From positions 58,845,048-58,909,047 of the forward strand of contig CM069447.1 in assembly GCA_035610835.1 (NCBI GenBank): DNA of 64,000 nucleotides, given 5' to 3'. The stretch's first letter is position 1. Each line of letters opens with the position of its first letter. Origin of the DNA: Ophiura sarsii. Its lineage: Eukaryota > Echinodermata > Ophiuroidea > Amphilepidida > Ophiuridae. Position numbers and translations under genes: made by a program. The notes beneath the pieces are model-generated. The model had not been told where the DNA came from. It saw only the letters and a list, made by a program, of their open reading frames with translations, and did no database searches. Below, one piece after another: positions 43,432 to 55,599 of the stretch.

Positions 43432-44008
43432 ACAGTCATCAAAAAAGTAACTATACAGGTAATAAATGGGCTTTTAACTCTAAAAATATATATCCTACCT
43501 AAAAATATTAAATTATAAAGTTGTTGAGAAATTTATCTTCTTTAATTGTGGCTATTGCACGCTAGAATCGGTTGAATATTGAAAAAGTGACAATCCAAAA
43601 TGTAAGGTAAAGTCACAACTTCATTTTTCACATGGAGAGAGTATGACAGGTAGCGTTTGTGTGGCATATTGATCCATCGGAACAATATGGCCGGCATATT
43701 GATCCATCAGAACAATATGGCCGACTATCCAACCTGCGCATGCATCCCGAATTGCACTACCGGTATTCGATTGAATGTACCCGTAGCTGGGTCGTGTGTA
43801 GAAAAGAAAAATGTGAAATTGAAAATCGGACTTCACCTTACATTTTGGAATGTCTCTTCCTCAATATTCAACCGATCCCAGCGTGCAATATCTCATATCA
43901 AAGAAGATAAATTTCTCAACAAATTTATAATTTAATATTTTTAGGTAGGATATATATTTTAGAGTTAAAAACCGTTTGATTACCTGTATAGTTACTTTTA
44001 ATGACTGT
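43432..44008. mobile_element. Mariner-like MITE
   Basis: Ends ACAGTCATCAAAAAAGTAAC and GTTACTTTTAATGACTGT. The arms extend at least 120 bp (AAATTTATCTTC against GAAGATAAATTT). It contains a direct duplication GGCATATTGATCCATC at about 43668 and 43693. A diverged relative of the interior is at 49340-49480. Confidence 0.82.
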
Positions 44009-44200
44009 GTTATAAATGCTGTATGTGTAATGTAAATGTTGTACTGTATAATTGCCTTTTATTAATGTGTATAGATTCCCGTTTAAAGATATACTTAAAT
44101 TATAAATAGTGAGGTTCACTAAATGATAAGCGAGATTCACTGATGACGAAGCCAGTTGATCTGGTGATATAATGTGGTGAGAGTGCACATAGTAACATAG

Positions 44201-45033
44201 AGCGTGTTTCTATTCAAATGCAAAAGGTGGTGACTGTGGGTGATTCATACACTCTTAGTAGTGTTGAACCAATCAGAAAGCAAGAAACTAAAATATGCGG
44301 AATGCACTTTGCGTGTGCGCCGTTCTCTGCGTGTGCGCCGTTCTCCGCGTGTGCACCGTTCTCCGCGTGTGCACCGTTCTCCGTGTGTGCACCGTTCTCC
44401 GCGTGTGCACCGTTCTCCGCATGTGCGCCGTTCTCTGCATGTGCACTGTTTTGTTTCTTGAAACATTAGTAAAATCAATGTGCACTTAAGCAAATGTTAA
44501 TATGCTCAATTATTCACACATCAACATCGGCCCGCTTGCATTGAATTATCTAATTTTTCTCGAAATAACATGTACGCATTTATTGACCTATAATTAGTGG
44601 TGATGGTCTTAATAGAAACAAACAATCACTGCCTGTTTCACCACCAAAATCACCACCAAATTAACCCAGTATTTCTGGGTTATTGGTGGTGACTTAGTGG
44701 TGATCTTGAAAAGAAACAGACAGCGATTATTTTTGTGGCGATGACATTCTACGCGACGCGTTACGCTTGTAAACCCATACATGAAAACATTGTTAGCTGT
44801 GCACCTACACACAGGTTACTTGTAAGATGGGTGCGTAGCGTGCCGGTTTCCTTGGATGCTTGCGTTGCGTTGCGCATATTTTGGTGAACTTCTGGCATTG
44901 GCACCTTTTGCTGTGTCACCACCTTTTGGTGCTGTATAGAAATGTGAATTTAGTGGTTATTGATGGTGATGATTATCCCCACCAATCACCACCAATAACA
45001 GGATATTGGTGATGGATGGTATAGAAACAAGCT
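44201..45033. mobile_element. TIR element with TTGGTGGTGA interior
   Basis: Imperfect ends AGCGTGTTTCTATTC and its inverted counterpart at 45019-45033 (reverse complement AGCTTGTTTCTATAC). The interior is rich in TGGTGGTGA/TCACCACCA in both orientations. 833 bp, no protein; superfamily uncertain. Confidence 0.6.
44311..44450 (+). repeat. 18-bp GC-rich minisatellite, about 8 units
   Basis: GCGTGTGCGCCGTTCTCC repeated with C/A and C/T variants. Because 18 is a multiple of 3, it stays open in several frames and generates spurious Arg- and Cys-rich frames. Confidence 0.95.
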
Positions 45034-47030
45034 TATAGCGTAAGTATGAAGAAGAAAAAACTCACATGACAAGAAATTTCGTCATTGCTTTCTGAAGTGG
45101 AAGATTTTTTGTGAGATTTTGGACCAATATTATGGTCCAGGACCATAAACTGAATAAAGCTGTGTTAAACATACATTGCCCTTTATTCTGTAAATGGTCC
45201 AGGACCATAAAATCGGTCCAGAATTTCAGATTAGCAAGTGGAAGATTTATCTATTAACATTTATCAAGATGACTAATTCCAATATTATATTTATCTTGCC
45301 GGCGCGTACTACCTCGTATAATGGTACATAATTTGCTCTTTTCAAGCTAAATATTTGCTTGAATCAATTTACCCAGTTTATTGTTATTTGGGTGAAAAAG
45401 TATTATGATAGCATTAACATATAAATATGGTATTATATTTTACAAATTAGATATGATTGGTAACAGAATGGTTAATATTTTGATGAACTATATTGTTACA
45501 ATACCAATAACTCTTATATGAATAGATTATTTAATTTAAAGTATATATAATTATAAAATTATGGTATTAGGCCACTTTAAATCAAATGGATTCTGGTAGC
45601 CCTCCCTCCTCATTTTCTAAAGATAAAGTCAACTTTTTTTTCTAATTTGTTAAAATTATAGAGTTTCTAAAACTGAAATTTTAAATGGTTGATAGGCCTA
45701 ATTATTTATTAATCAACTTCAGCCACTGCAAGTTTTTTTTATGAACTCTAGGGGTCTATCTCTCATAAACTTAAACAATATAAAAAATACCTCACCATTT
45801 TCCTGATGCTACCAAAAGATGCTGGCAATATACATTTTGCTTGAAACCAGCCATATTTATGTATCAATATCGTAAAATAATTTTAAAAAACGCCCTCCCT
45901 CTTCACTTTTCGGAGGCCAGTGCTACGAGAATCTATTAATTAATTTTAAGTAGCCATATATTATGTTGTGTTAGTTTTGTTACAAAAAAAGACCCACATT
46001 TTGCAGCTGTCCACAAAATGGTTAATCCCAGCAATTGGATTTAATTGTTCTTATTTGAAAAGTTTACTGCAATTTATAACATTGGAAATGACTAATACAA
46101 TTAAGCAGAATACTAAAATTATTATACACTCGATCTCCTCCGACTATTTTTCCTGATCACCTTTCGATCTGTGTGATGGAACAGAAAGCTGCAAATCTGT
46201 CATTATACAGATCCATTCAATTTTGAATAAATATAACCACTTGATGTGGCATTGTAAAAATAATATGATGTAAAACGATGAGTTGAAATCCTGCTATGAA
46301 ACTACTGCATGAGGTTGCTACATGGAAGGATGTAAACTTGACTTTCAGAAAAAGACCTCATCATCCTGAGACCTATATTTCAAATGTTTTATGACATCAA
46401 ATATATATATAAATAAATAATACAGCCTGGCTGCTCAAATTATACAACTCTAATAACAGTAATGAACTGTTCCACTGGCAGTCTTTACACCCTATGGAAT
46501 GCATATTAATATATTGTTCTCATTATGCATTCCAGAGGGGCGTTGCTGTCGAAATTAGACAGCTCAATTAATAGTATTGTACTATCCTATATGTATGTCA
46601 TTGTTACCCATAGATATATAAGTTGAAATGAATAATAAAAAACAATCGTTAGGTCGTGCATACTTTTTGAAGCCTATCTTGTCTTTGTTTTGTTATTGTC
46701 AGTGGTGGCACCAGCCTGATAGGTATTGAGGGGGAAGCAGAGGGAAAGAAAAATGGGGGGGGGCAAGCCAAAACTTGAAATGGTGGCTTTTGTTGTAAAT
46801 ATGGCCTGAAATTAGCTTAATTTGCTCTGAATTAGACATTTCAGACCAATTTTTTAGCTTATTTTGACAACTTAGATTGTGGGATAACATGGGATGGGGC
46901 TTGAGTTGTATATTTAGAGTATGAGATTTAATTTAGAATGAACATTGTACACTAATTTTCAACATAATTTGGTAATTAGTATATCATGTAGAAAGGTAGA
47001 TGGCATTTCAGACTGAAAAGCTGTCAGTCA
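45034..47030. other. Intergenic, with a palindromic motif pair
   Basis: TATGGTCCAGGACCATA (45131-45147) and AATGGTCCAGGACCAT (45193-45208) are palindromes about 60 bp apart. The remainder is AT-rich with no gene. A CACATTTTGCAGCTGTCCAC stretch at about 45999 has a relative at 50349. Confidence 0.45.
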
Positions 47031-47456
47031 TTCATTTGAATCTTTTGAGATTCAAATGAATCTTTTGAGATTCAAATGAATCTTTTGAGATTCAAATGAA
47101 TCTTTTGAGATTCAAATGAATCTTTTGAGATTCAAATGAATCTTTTGAGATTCAAATGAATCTTTTGAGATTCAAATGAATCTTTTGAGATTCAAATGAA
47201 TCTTTTGAGATTCAAATGAATCTTTTGAGATTCAAATGAATCTTTTGAGATTCAAATGAATCTTTTGAGATTCAAATGAATCGTTTAAGATTCAAATGAA
47301 TCTTTTGAGATTCAAATGAATCTTTTGAGATTCAAATGAATCTTTTGAGATTCAAATGAATCTTTTGAGATTCAAATGAATCTTTTGAGATTCAAATGAA
47401 TCTTTTGAGATTCAAATGAATCTTTTGAGATTCAAATGAATCTTGAGATTCAAATG
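47031..47456. repeat. 20-bp self-complementary minisatellite, about 21 units
   Basis: The unit TTCAAATGAATCTTTTGAGA is repeated almost without change. One unit at 47281 reads TCGTTTAAGA, and the last unit lost TT. Since GATTCAAATGAATC and TTGAATC...GATTCAA are inverted, the array pairs with itself in every unit. Confidence 0.97.
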
Positions 47457-47830
47457 CCATTTATTGACAAGATGGCTTTCTTGAAAGAGCTGCCAAGAGA
47501 CATCTTACCAATAAATAATTGTACAAATACATCAACAGATTATCAACTGGTAAATTTGTTCCCCAAATACTGCTATGTACAGGGTCATTTAATAAGTTCT
47601 ACCTCCAGGCTTCTACCTCATAACTTTGCTATTATAAACACTGCACAAAAATAAGTATCCACTTTTTTTGTGGTGCCTGTTTAATTCTTAGGACCCTAAA
47701 TAAATTCTACAAGTGGGAAAGAACAGGCATTTCCTCCCGCGCATTTTGACACCTCATTTGTCACAATTATACCAATATTGATGAAGCAGTAGCCATTTGA
47801 ATAAAAATTATGCAGTTTTCATTGTTGCGC

Positions 47831-48200
47831 TTAAAGGCATATTATGTGATCTTTTCCAGAGAGCGCCCTCTATTCATGATTTTTTTTAGAAAGTAGATTT
47901 TCTTGCTGATTTACATTCCTGATCATAAATCGTACATACATTCCAAGTTACAGAGCGATACGATTCATAATTACCTCAAAATCATGGTTTTAGAGTGAAA
48001 ATATAAACTCATGTTATCACGACATTTTATTTTCACTCTAAAACCATGATTTTGAAGTAAGTAAGAATCGTATCGGCCTGTAACTTGGAATGTATGTACG
48101 ATTTATGATCAGAAAAGTAAATCTGCAAGAAAATCTGCTTGCAATTTTTTTTTGAGGATTGAGGGCGTCCCCTGAAAAAGATCACATAATATACCTTTAA
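47831..48200. mobile_element. TTAA-flanked palindromic MITE
   Basis: 370 bp starting TTAAAGGCATATTATGTGAT and ending ATCACATAATATACCTTTAA. The arms of about 175 bp meet around 48010. TTAA targets are used by piggyBac and Kolobok elements. Confidence 0.85.
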
Positions 48201-50099
48201 CCCTACCCATGAAAAGAGCGTAAACAAAACAGTGAATCTAAAGTGTGCCTCTTCTTTCTCTCTCTCCAGGAAAAGACAATCATAATCCGAACAACTCACA
48301 TCATCAATTGTTTCCAACTCCTCACTGTATCTACTGGTGTGAGACTCATCCTGTACAATGACTAAGATCATTCATGATGTTTCCAACACCTGTATCTACA
48401 TTTCCAAAATGTACTTAATATTAAAGATAATCTTTATAAATGGCCATTATTGTTGTTTCTTCTCACAAAAAACAGCAAAACTTGATTAAAACAATGTTGA
48501 AATATGTTGAAATATCACTGCTATTTATTAAAAAATAAAAAATAAAAACGCCCTCTATGTGATATCGTATGTAATTTGATTCAAAAAGAAAAAACGCTGT
48601 TTGGCATAAAATGCTGTCCGAGCCGGGGATAGAATATTTTGAAACGACGTTTTATTGCACAAAAACGGCTGATTTTTCTTAATCCTTACAGCTGTAAGGG
48701 TGTGTATGTAATACCAAGGAGTCGTTTGTAATACAATTGTAAAAATGTAGAAATCCCGTTTTTTATCCTAATTGAGGGCGCAGCCTTCAACACATCTCTA
48801 ACAGTTATTCAAAAACAAATAAAGACAACACAACTCCTCGTTGATGTAACTACAGTAAATCAATTGCTTGATTAAGCGCTTAAAGGTCAACACTATTTAT
48901 ACTTGTTTTAATACTAACAAACTTGTGCCACATTTGTGACGTGATCAAGCTAACTGAGTCGCATGTCGGCAGATTTCAATTCGGAAATTTGTCCATCATT
49001 TTAAAGCAGGTGAAAAATGCTACAAGTATGGTCCAAATCCCACTGAAATCAAACTTCTAGTTTTTAAGTTACAAACAAATTACTAACTGAGAAAACAAAC
49101 TAAACATAAGAATTTGTCCCTTTTTTACCTGTATCTCAAAATCAATATTCCCGACATCTGACTCATTCCGCTTGATCGTGTCACATTTAAGGTTTTGACA
49201 ATTTGAAAAACTTTTAGACAAATAATTAAATACTTATTGCCTTTAGCTTTGGTTATATGGGCTCAGTCACGGACAAGTTATTGATTACCGGTCTGGTGTA
49301 GGTCCCTAGTGCTAATTCACAGGTCGATGTCCAGTTTGTTTGATAGTCGGCCAGTCACGTCATGATTGTTCTGGTGGATCAATACGGCACACACGCTTTA
49401 CCTGTCATACTCTCCTGTGTTGAAAAGGAAAATGTGAAAAGGAAAATCGTACTTGACCTTGCATTTGGGATTGTTACCTCCTTAACCCTAACCCCTACCC
49501 GGCCACTTTTTTCAGAAATATGGGCATCGAAGGATACTAATCTTTTGAGACGGCCTAGCACAGCTTGAACTGAAAATTGCTGAAAGAGAGCTCTAATTAA
49601 CCTGTTTTTTAATATGAGTATGTAGCTAGTTGTTTAAGGTTTTCTCTGTATCATTAACCATTGTAATTTGTAATACTGCATTAAATTGTGGTCATGATTC
49701 TCTCACCAAAGTGTTTGTATGATACAAAACATTTCAGTGCTGTAAAACAATATTTCCGTCATTCTTTTTCAACAAACCGGATGAAGATTATATAGCTTTA
49801 AAAAATGACACTTTCTACATTTTCAAGGAAGCTTTCTGAAATAAGATCAAAGAAATAAGCATTTTTCTATTCTTAGTATGCATGTATCTTATATTTGCTA
49901 TCTCTATGTTAGACACTCTTTTTTGTGATGTACAGTGTGTGCCAAAAAGAACTTAGTTGACTAAGGAATTCATTTTCTTTTTAAAAAGACCAAACAAATT
50001 TGACAAACCAATGAAGCATATCAAAGAGCCTTACCTTCCACTCACCTTTAAAAAAGTATCACTGCAATAGCTCCTTGCTATCACTCAGGGGCTATGCAT
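48201..50099. other. Intergenic with minor repeats
   Basis: A diverged duplication of about 70 bp lies at 48290-48400 (TGGAAAC, GTAGATACAG). The stretch 49340-49480 resembles 43640-43850. A pyrimidine-rich ACCCTAACCCCTACCC is at 49486-49500. No gene recognised. Confidence 0.45.
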
Positions 50100-50339
50100 G
50101 TTGTAACCATTCCCACGCGCGGCAGACGACACTTTAAAACTTCACAAAATGTTTCAAAAATGGCAAAATTATTGATATTCATCACCATATATGGAATCAC
50201 CATAAGAAATGCATTAAAATAAGTACAAACATGCATGGTATTGGTTCAGCATTTTTTGAGATAGACTTTGAAAGTTGGGAAAGGTTTGAAAATTCTGTTT
50301 TGAATATGGTAGAAGTAATAGCCGCGTGGAAAGTGTTAA
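50100..50339. mobile_element. TTAA MITE family, copy 3 (left end degraded)
   Basis: The left end reads CCATTCCCACGCGCGGCAG; the right end GCCGCGTGGAAAGTGTTAA is intact. The interior matches copies 1, 2 and 4. Confidence 0.8.
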
Positions 50340-50503
50340 TATAAAAACACATTTTGGCAACTGTCCACAGAATACTAAATCCTATGAAATTATCCGTCTC
50401 CCAAGTGAGAGCAAAGATTTTTCAGATTCATTTATGTTCAAATTCAAAAGATATTTATACCGTGAATGAAGCATATTCAAAGAGCATTATACTTTCACTC
50501 ACC

Positions 50504-50751
50504 TTAACACTTTCCACGCGGCAGTCGTCAGCAGACGACAGTTCCAAGATTTCACAAAATGTTTCAAAAATATCAACATTTTTGAAATGCATCACAATAT
50601 TCGGAATCCCCATTAGAATCGCATTAATATAAGTACAAACATGCCTAGTATCGGTTCAGTATTTCTTGAGATAGACTTTCAAAGTTGGGAAAGGTCACTT
50701 AAAAATCTGTTTTGAATGGTTAAACTATAATAGCCGTGTGGAAAGTGTTAA
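50504..50751. mobile_element. TTAA MITE family, copy 4
   Basis: 248 bp, TTAACACTTTCCACGCGG to CCGTGTGGAAAGTGTTAA. Lies only 165 bp from copy 3 in the same orientation. Confidence 0.88.
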
Positions 50752-51238
50752 AGAAGGAATCATTGGAAGTGCCCCCTTTCTATCAGGAGTTTCACTTTCC
50801 TGTATAGATTAAGATGCAAATCTCCATTCACTTGACAGCGATATTTTTCCAAAACTATAGAATTTTAAATAACAGTCTTATAAACAATTAGCCTATACAA
50901 TCCAGATGCATTTCCACTTTGTTTCAAATGTAAAAGATTCGGTTTTGGTTCAATATTGAACCGAGTACCAAGAATCGTTTCACTTCTTGAAAACAAGGGT
51001 TATCCGAAGTCAAACAACCCGGTCAAACGCCATAAATTGCTGTTCCAGATTCAAGTCAATTGAATGATTCTCATTTTAATATCTATTTGTTTTTAAAACG
51101 GAATGCATTTAACCCTCTACTCCCTCTCAACCTAACTACTTGTACACCTTGTTAATACCACTGTCACACTATCGAGCAACACCTCTGATACGCGCCATGC
51201 CAAACAACCTCTCCCATCTACGGTATACGAAGCAGACT
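50752..51238. other. Intergenic, no feature seen
   Basis: No gene or clear repeat recognised. Confidence 0.4.
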
Positions 51239-51893
51239 AAAGACATCAAAAAAAGTAACTCGGCTGTTGTAAAAGCACCTATAATTTTAAAATTGTTACT
51301 CATATCCTAAAAATGAAAATACCAGGAGACGGAAAATTTATTTACGGTGATTTTGACACCTTGTTTGTTAAAATTGATAAAGTTGTCGCGGTATGTGCTT
51401 ACAGATGAAAAGTGCCAATTCCATTGTTGCATTAACTCCTATTGATCTCTCTCTGATTCAGCGTGAAGATAATAGCGGGAATTCTGATAGTTTGCCCATG
51501 ACGATGACCTGTCCTGTCTGTCTTCTCGGACCTTCTGAGCATTTGGAGTTTTAAATTCATCCATTTTAATTGTAAAGAAGTACGCCTGTCATCCCCATTA
51601 AATTATGCTAATCAAGTTTACAGCACAACAAGAACAGCTAATCAAAATTCCCGCTATTATCTTCACGCTGAATCAAAGAGATCAATAGGAGTTAATGCAA
51701 CAATGGAATTGGCACTTTTCATCTGTAAGCACATACCGCGACAACAATGCTTTATCGATTTTAACAAACAAGGTGTCAAAATCACCGTAATTAAATTTTC
51801 CGTCTCATGGTATTTTCATTTTTAAAATATCAGTAACAATTTTAAAATTATAGGTGCTTTTACAACAGCCGAGTTACTTTTTTTGATGTCTTT
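51239..51893. mobile_element. 655-bp MITE with ~215-bp inverted arms
   Basis: Begins AAAGACATCAAAAAAAGTAA and ends with the inverted TTACTTTTTTTGATGTCTTT. The arms include GTCGCGGTATGTGCTTACAG and AACTCCTATTGATCTCT. The core (about 51470-51650) is unique. Confidence 0.88.
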
Positions 51894-51965
51894 ATATCAA
51901 TGTGTACCAAAGATGGCCGTTTTGTGAATTTGTAACGATAAAATCCTTTACAAACCCCGCTAGAT
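51894..51965 (+). repeat. ~70-bp repeat shared with 61610-61690
   Basis: Both contain CCAAAGATGGC-GTTTTGTGAA and GTAACGATAAAATCCTTTAC followed by AAACCCCGCTA. Confidence 0.8.
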
Positions 51966-52039
51966 GGTTCGTACCGTGTATTCACTGTCACACAATCGCA
52001 CTTCGCCTTGCGAAACCGGGCGCTCACCTGGACCACTAA

Positions 52040-52245
52040 TGCCTTCCACCCGGGGTAGACAGTCCCGGGGTAGACCAACCCTGGGTGAATAGGGTTAGGG
52101 TTACGGTATGAGTTAGGGTATAGGGTTAGGGTTAGAAACATACCTGCGTGGACAGTCCCGGTGCTGTTTTAGAATGATCCGGACAGACCCGGGGCCGTTT
52201 TAGAATGATCCGGACAGTCCCGGGGTTGTTTTAGAATGATTGATC
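52040..52245. repeat. Telomere-like TTAGGG cluster and 31-bp tandem repeat
   Basis: Short degenerate (TTAGGG) blocks lie at 52090-52136. Then come three ~31-bp units of GGACAGTCCCGGGGTTGTTT plus TAGAATGATCC (52149-52240). CCCGGGGTAGAC motifs precede them. Confidence 0.8.
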
Positions 52246-52439
52246 CTCCTTGTTTTTACCTCCCCGACCACCAACCCTCTGAGTGATTTAACATAATTTA
52301 GAATGAATATAGTTTCCAAGGTGTTTCTTTAAACAGTATTAACTATTAAGTATTATGCGGTTTATTCCGCGAGGGCGCACTATTGTAGTCCACCCATAGA
52401 TATCGTATGCGCCGTAAGATATCTATGAGTGAGCAGGGC

Positions 52440-52770
52440 CGTAAGACACTTTTTTCAAAGGGGGGGCGTGAGTCAAATATGCCCCCGTAGCGCGCGAAAA
52501 TTTTCGAATTTGCACCTATTTTTTGCACGATCGAGGTACATTTTGGCTCTAAACAAGATTGTAGCAAAGAATATTGCATTTTGGGAAGACAAATGCGCGC
52601 GTAGCGCGCGAAATTTTTTCATCTGTGTACAAATTTTCCGGGGAAGATTTTCAAAGGGGGGGCGATCGCCACCATCGCCCCCCCCCCCCTTCCTACGGGC
52701 CTGGAGTCCACCCAGGGTCGGTACACCCAGGGTTGATCAACCCGGGACTATCTACCCCTAGCTGGTGGAA
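52440..52770 (+). repeat. Poly-G/poly-C repeat with duplicated GCGCGTAGCGCGCGAAA
   Basis: TAGCGCGCGAAA occurs at about 52488 and 52601, TTTTCAAAGGGGGGGCG at about 52453 and 52650, and a poly-C run at 52676-52689. The composition and arrangement suggest a dispersed mobile repeat. CACCCAGGGT palindromic bits follow. Confidence 0.6.
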
Positions 52771-53546
52771 AGTCATGTGGGTACTGTCCATCGCTGCGTA
52801 TACATGTATGTAGGCTATTTATAATAAAAGCTGTTAACAAATATCAAAATATGATCGCATCATACTTTTATTTGTTGTAGGCCTATCTCTCAAACTCACA
52901 ACACTAAATCCCACCTCGTTTTGTGTATAATATGGTGGTAAAATTCCGGCAAAAAAACCCGATTTGGTGATTAATTGGGGTCCTTTGGGAAACAGCTTGG
53001 CGTGAGGGTAGCATTTTATAATTAAAATCGATTTTACCGAAAATGTATCACGTGGACGAACATGTGCTCGGAAGCTGAAAATATGGGTGGCGCTGTTTAA
53101 ACGATCTTATTGTAAAATATAATAAGAAGACGTAACACATTTTAATATTTGTTTCTTAATGAAGCATTCGAGACATTCCCAAAATGGGTATACTATTAGG
53201 ACCCAAACTCGAGACTCTTTTAACCCTATTTTACATGTTACGTGTAATCCAATGGGACTCTTATTTAGTCTGTACCCCTTCATTTAGTAGAGTGGCGCCC
53301 CCTATAGAAACTGTACTTAAAAGCGTGGCACCCCTCTTGCTCAACATAAAACAAACCAAAATCAATGCATTGGATCTTATTATTATCAAGAACCACTAGG
53401 GGCGTGAGATTTGTTGTATTGTCATATCTTAAAAGAATTAATTAATTTCAACCCGTGATTACATAATACTTTGGCTGCATAGTACATTGCTCCAATTGAC
53501 AATAATAATATGTCATCGATCCATCGACTACGGAAAATTCAAGTTA
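52771..53546. other. Intergenic, no feature seen
   Basis: Frames are short and unsupported. Confidence 0.4.
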
Positions 53547-54126
53547 TGCAATCAATCAAAGATTTTCTAGTACAGGGATTATGATCTCTATTGAAATATT
53601 GAATAAGAACTGATACTATGTGCGTTTCATAGCACCTGTATGACATGGCATGTTTGAATAGAGCGGTGATTAGTATGGGCATTGGTAGACTCTTGCGACA
53701 ACCGCATGGCCCTTGTAGTGGCTGTTGTGACACAAAACTAACGTTAAAAACGAGATGGCACGGTGAAAGGGTAAATACTTCTAACAATTTCAACATATTA
53801 AATTATCACATACATTCACCGTGTCCGATTGATTTTACTATATAGGTGTGATAATTGTACATAACTTCTGCACCCAGTGTTGTTATAGAACTAAACTCGA
53901 ACCCACGCGCACAATGGATAATGTGTGCATATTGTTCAGATCGATACTAATAGATGCAATCGTTCAGGGAATGAGAGTGAATATTTATTGATGACTTGTT
54001 CTTGAGTTATTTCATGACAGGGCTAAATACTACACATTCTTTATCTTGGTCCGAAACACACATAGCTTCAAACGACTTGGCGCACATAAGTATCCCTGTA
54101 CTAGAAATTCATTGAATCAATCATGC
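53547..54126. mobile_element. 580-bp TIR element
   Basis: Inverted ends TGCAATCAATCAAAGATTTT / TTTCTAGTACAGGGAT against ATCCCTGTACTAGAAA with TTGAATCAATCATGCA. No protein. Confidence 0.75.
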
Positions 54127-54541
54127 AATACCGACCACGCTGGTAATCGTGATTTTGCATTGTTTACTAAAAATAAAAATAATAAAAAGTGCCCTCATCC
54201 TCCCTTTTTTCAAAAGTTAGGATGAGAAACTAGTTGTTATTTGTATTTATTTTGGCCTAATGCATTTATAGGCAAATGTTAACATGCTGCAATATAAAAC
54301 TGTAAAAAGCCAATTTTAAAAAGGCGCTTTATTCGACACCATAACTATACTTTTAAGCCTTGTTATGGGAAGGGGTCGTCAATCACACTCCCTCATAATA
54401 ATGTGCCGCCATCAGTTATTCATGAAATAATGTGCCGCCATCAGTTATTCATGAAAGAGAAAAGCTACTTATATACTAGATTACACCGTATCTGAATATT
54501 AAAATCATGCACTAGCTATATTATTAAATGGGAACATTGAT
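54127..54541. other. Intergenic with a short direct duplication
   Basis: AATAATGTGCCGCCATCAGT occurs twice in tandem near 54399 and 54426 (period about 28 bp). Confidence 0.6.
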
Positions 54542-54738
54542 ACACTGTTAAAACGCTGTTTAAAATGTTTAAACATACACAAATTAATCAGTGCATCGCT
54601 TACCATTGTTTGACAATTTAAACAATGTTGCTCAAAATTTTGAACAAGTAACTTTAATTGTGAACAACATGTTAAACAACGATGAGCGATGCACTGGTTA
54701 ACTTGCGTTGTTTAACAAATTTAAACAGCGTTCAACAC
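54542..54738. repeat. Palindromic MITE with AAACAACGTT-type content
   Basis: ACACTGTTAAAACGCTGTTTAA is mirrored by TTAAACAGCGTTCAACACT. Internal AGTGCATCGCT and AGCGATGCACT pair. Confidence 0.75.
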
Positions 54739-55599
54739 TCACAATGATCAATAGTACGTCGAAATCATAAGCCTAATATGAACTCCTGGCCTTAGAACAC
54801 GACGCACGACGCAGAACTTAGGTACATAGTCATTCATTTTGATGTCTATGAAATGTATAACAGTAGGCCACCATTGTCAATCGAAAGAAATACTCAAACA
54901 TGTTGTATTACGAAGTATTTCATTACACATTTTACATTATAATGTAGGGGTGTGAGTTTGTCTGATCATTTCTATTGTTAACGTTTTTATGTAAGACGGA
55001 CAATACTAATTGATGAATAAATGACATTCCGATATGTCACTGTGTACTTCACTGCTATCTACCGTAGATAGCATTTAATTTGAACCAACAACTGAGCTGT
55101 CGTCGGGCTAATTGTTTGTTTTATTTTTTGGTTTTATTTTATAAATAGGCCTACAGGCTTTGTTGATCTCTTCGCATTTTGAACTTTTGTTTAGGTGTTC
55201 AAGAGAAGAATCCTGTATTTTAGTACATTGTAACATAGCATTGCACATAACACGAATTCATAGCAATCAAGCAATGTGATGATGAGTTGTGTGTAAATAC
55301 AAACACTCTTTACAAAAATGAAGATTGTCTTTTTCTTGTATCAAATGGAGTAAAATTTAAAAACAATTTGATCACACTAATCCAAATATGGAGGATATTT
55401 GTCACATGTGTCATGTGTGTGATGGTCTGGAACTGGATTCAATATGTCCGGATATTCCTTCAACATATTCCGCCCCCAGTCGGCAACAACTTTTACTTTC
55501 ATAGTGATAACATGGAAGTAGGAACAGATTTTAAAAGTTTCATATAATTTTGGAAAAAGCCCATATAACCCCGTTTGGAATAACCAATTTGAATGAAAT
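54739..55599. other. Intergenic, no feature seen
   Basis: A plus-strand 86-residue frame at 55287-55547 has no recognisable motif and biased composition; not called. Confidence 0.4.

Noticed and set aside
44245..44493. Arg-rich and Cys-rich frames in several phases
   Set aside because: Generated by an 18-bp minisatellite whose unit is a multiple of three.
48033..48371. 112-residue minus-strand frame
   Set aside because: Half lies in the arm of a palindromic MITE and the other half in a short diverged duplication.
55287..55547. 86-residue plus-strand frame
   Set aside because: Length is compatible with chance in AT-rich DNA; no recognisable motif.
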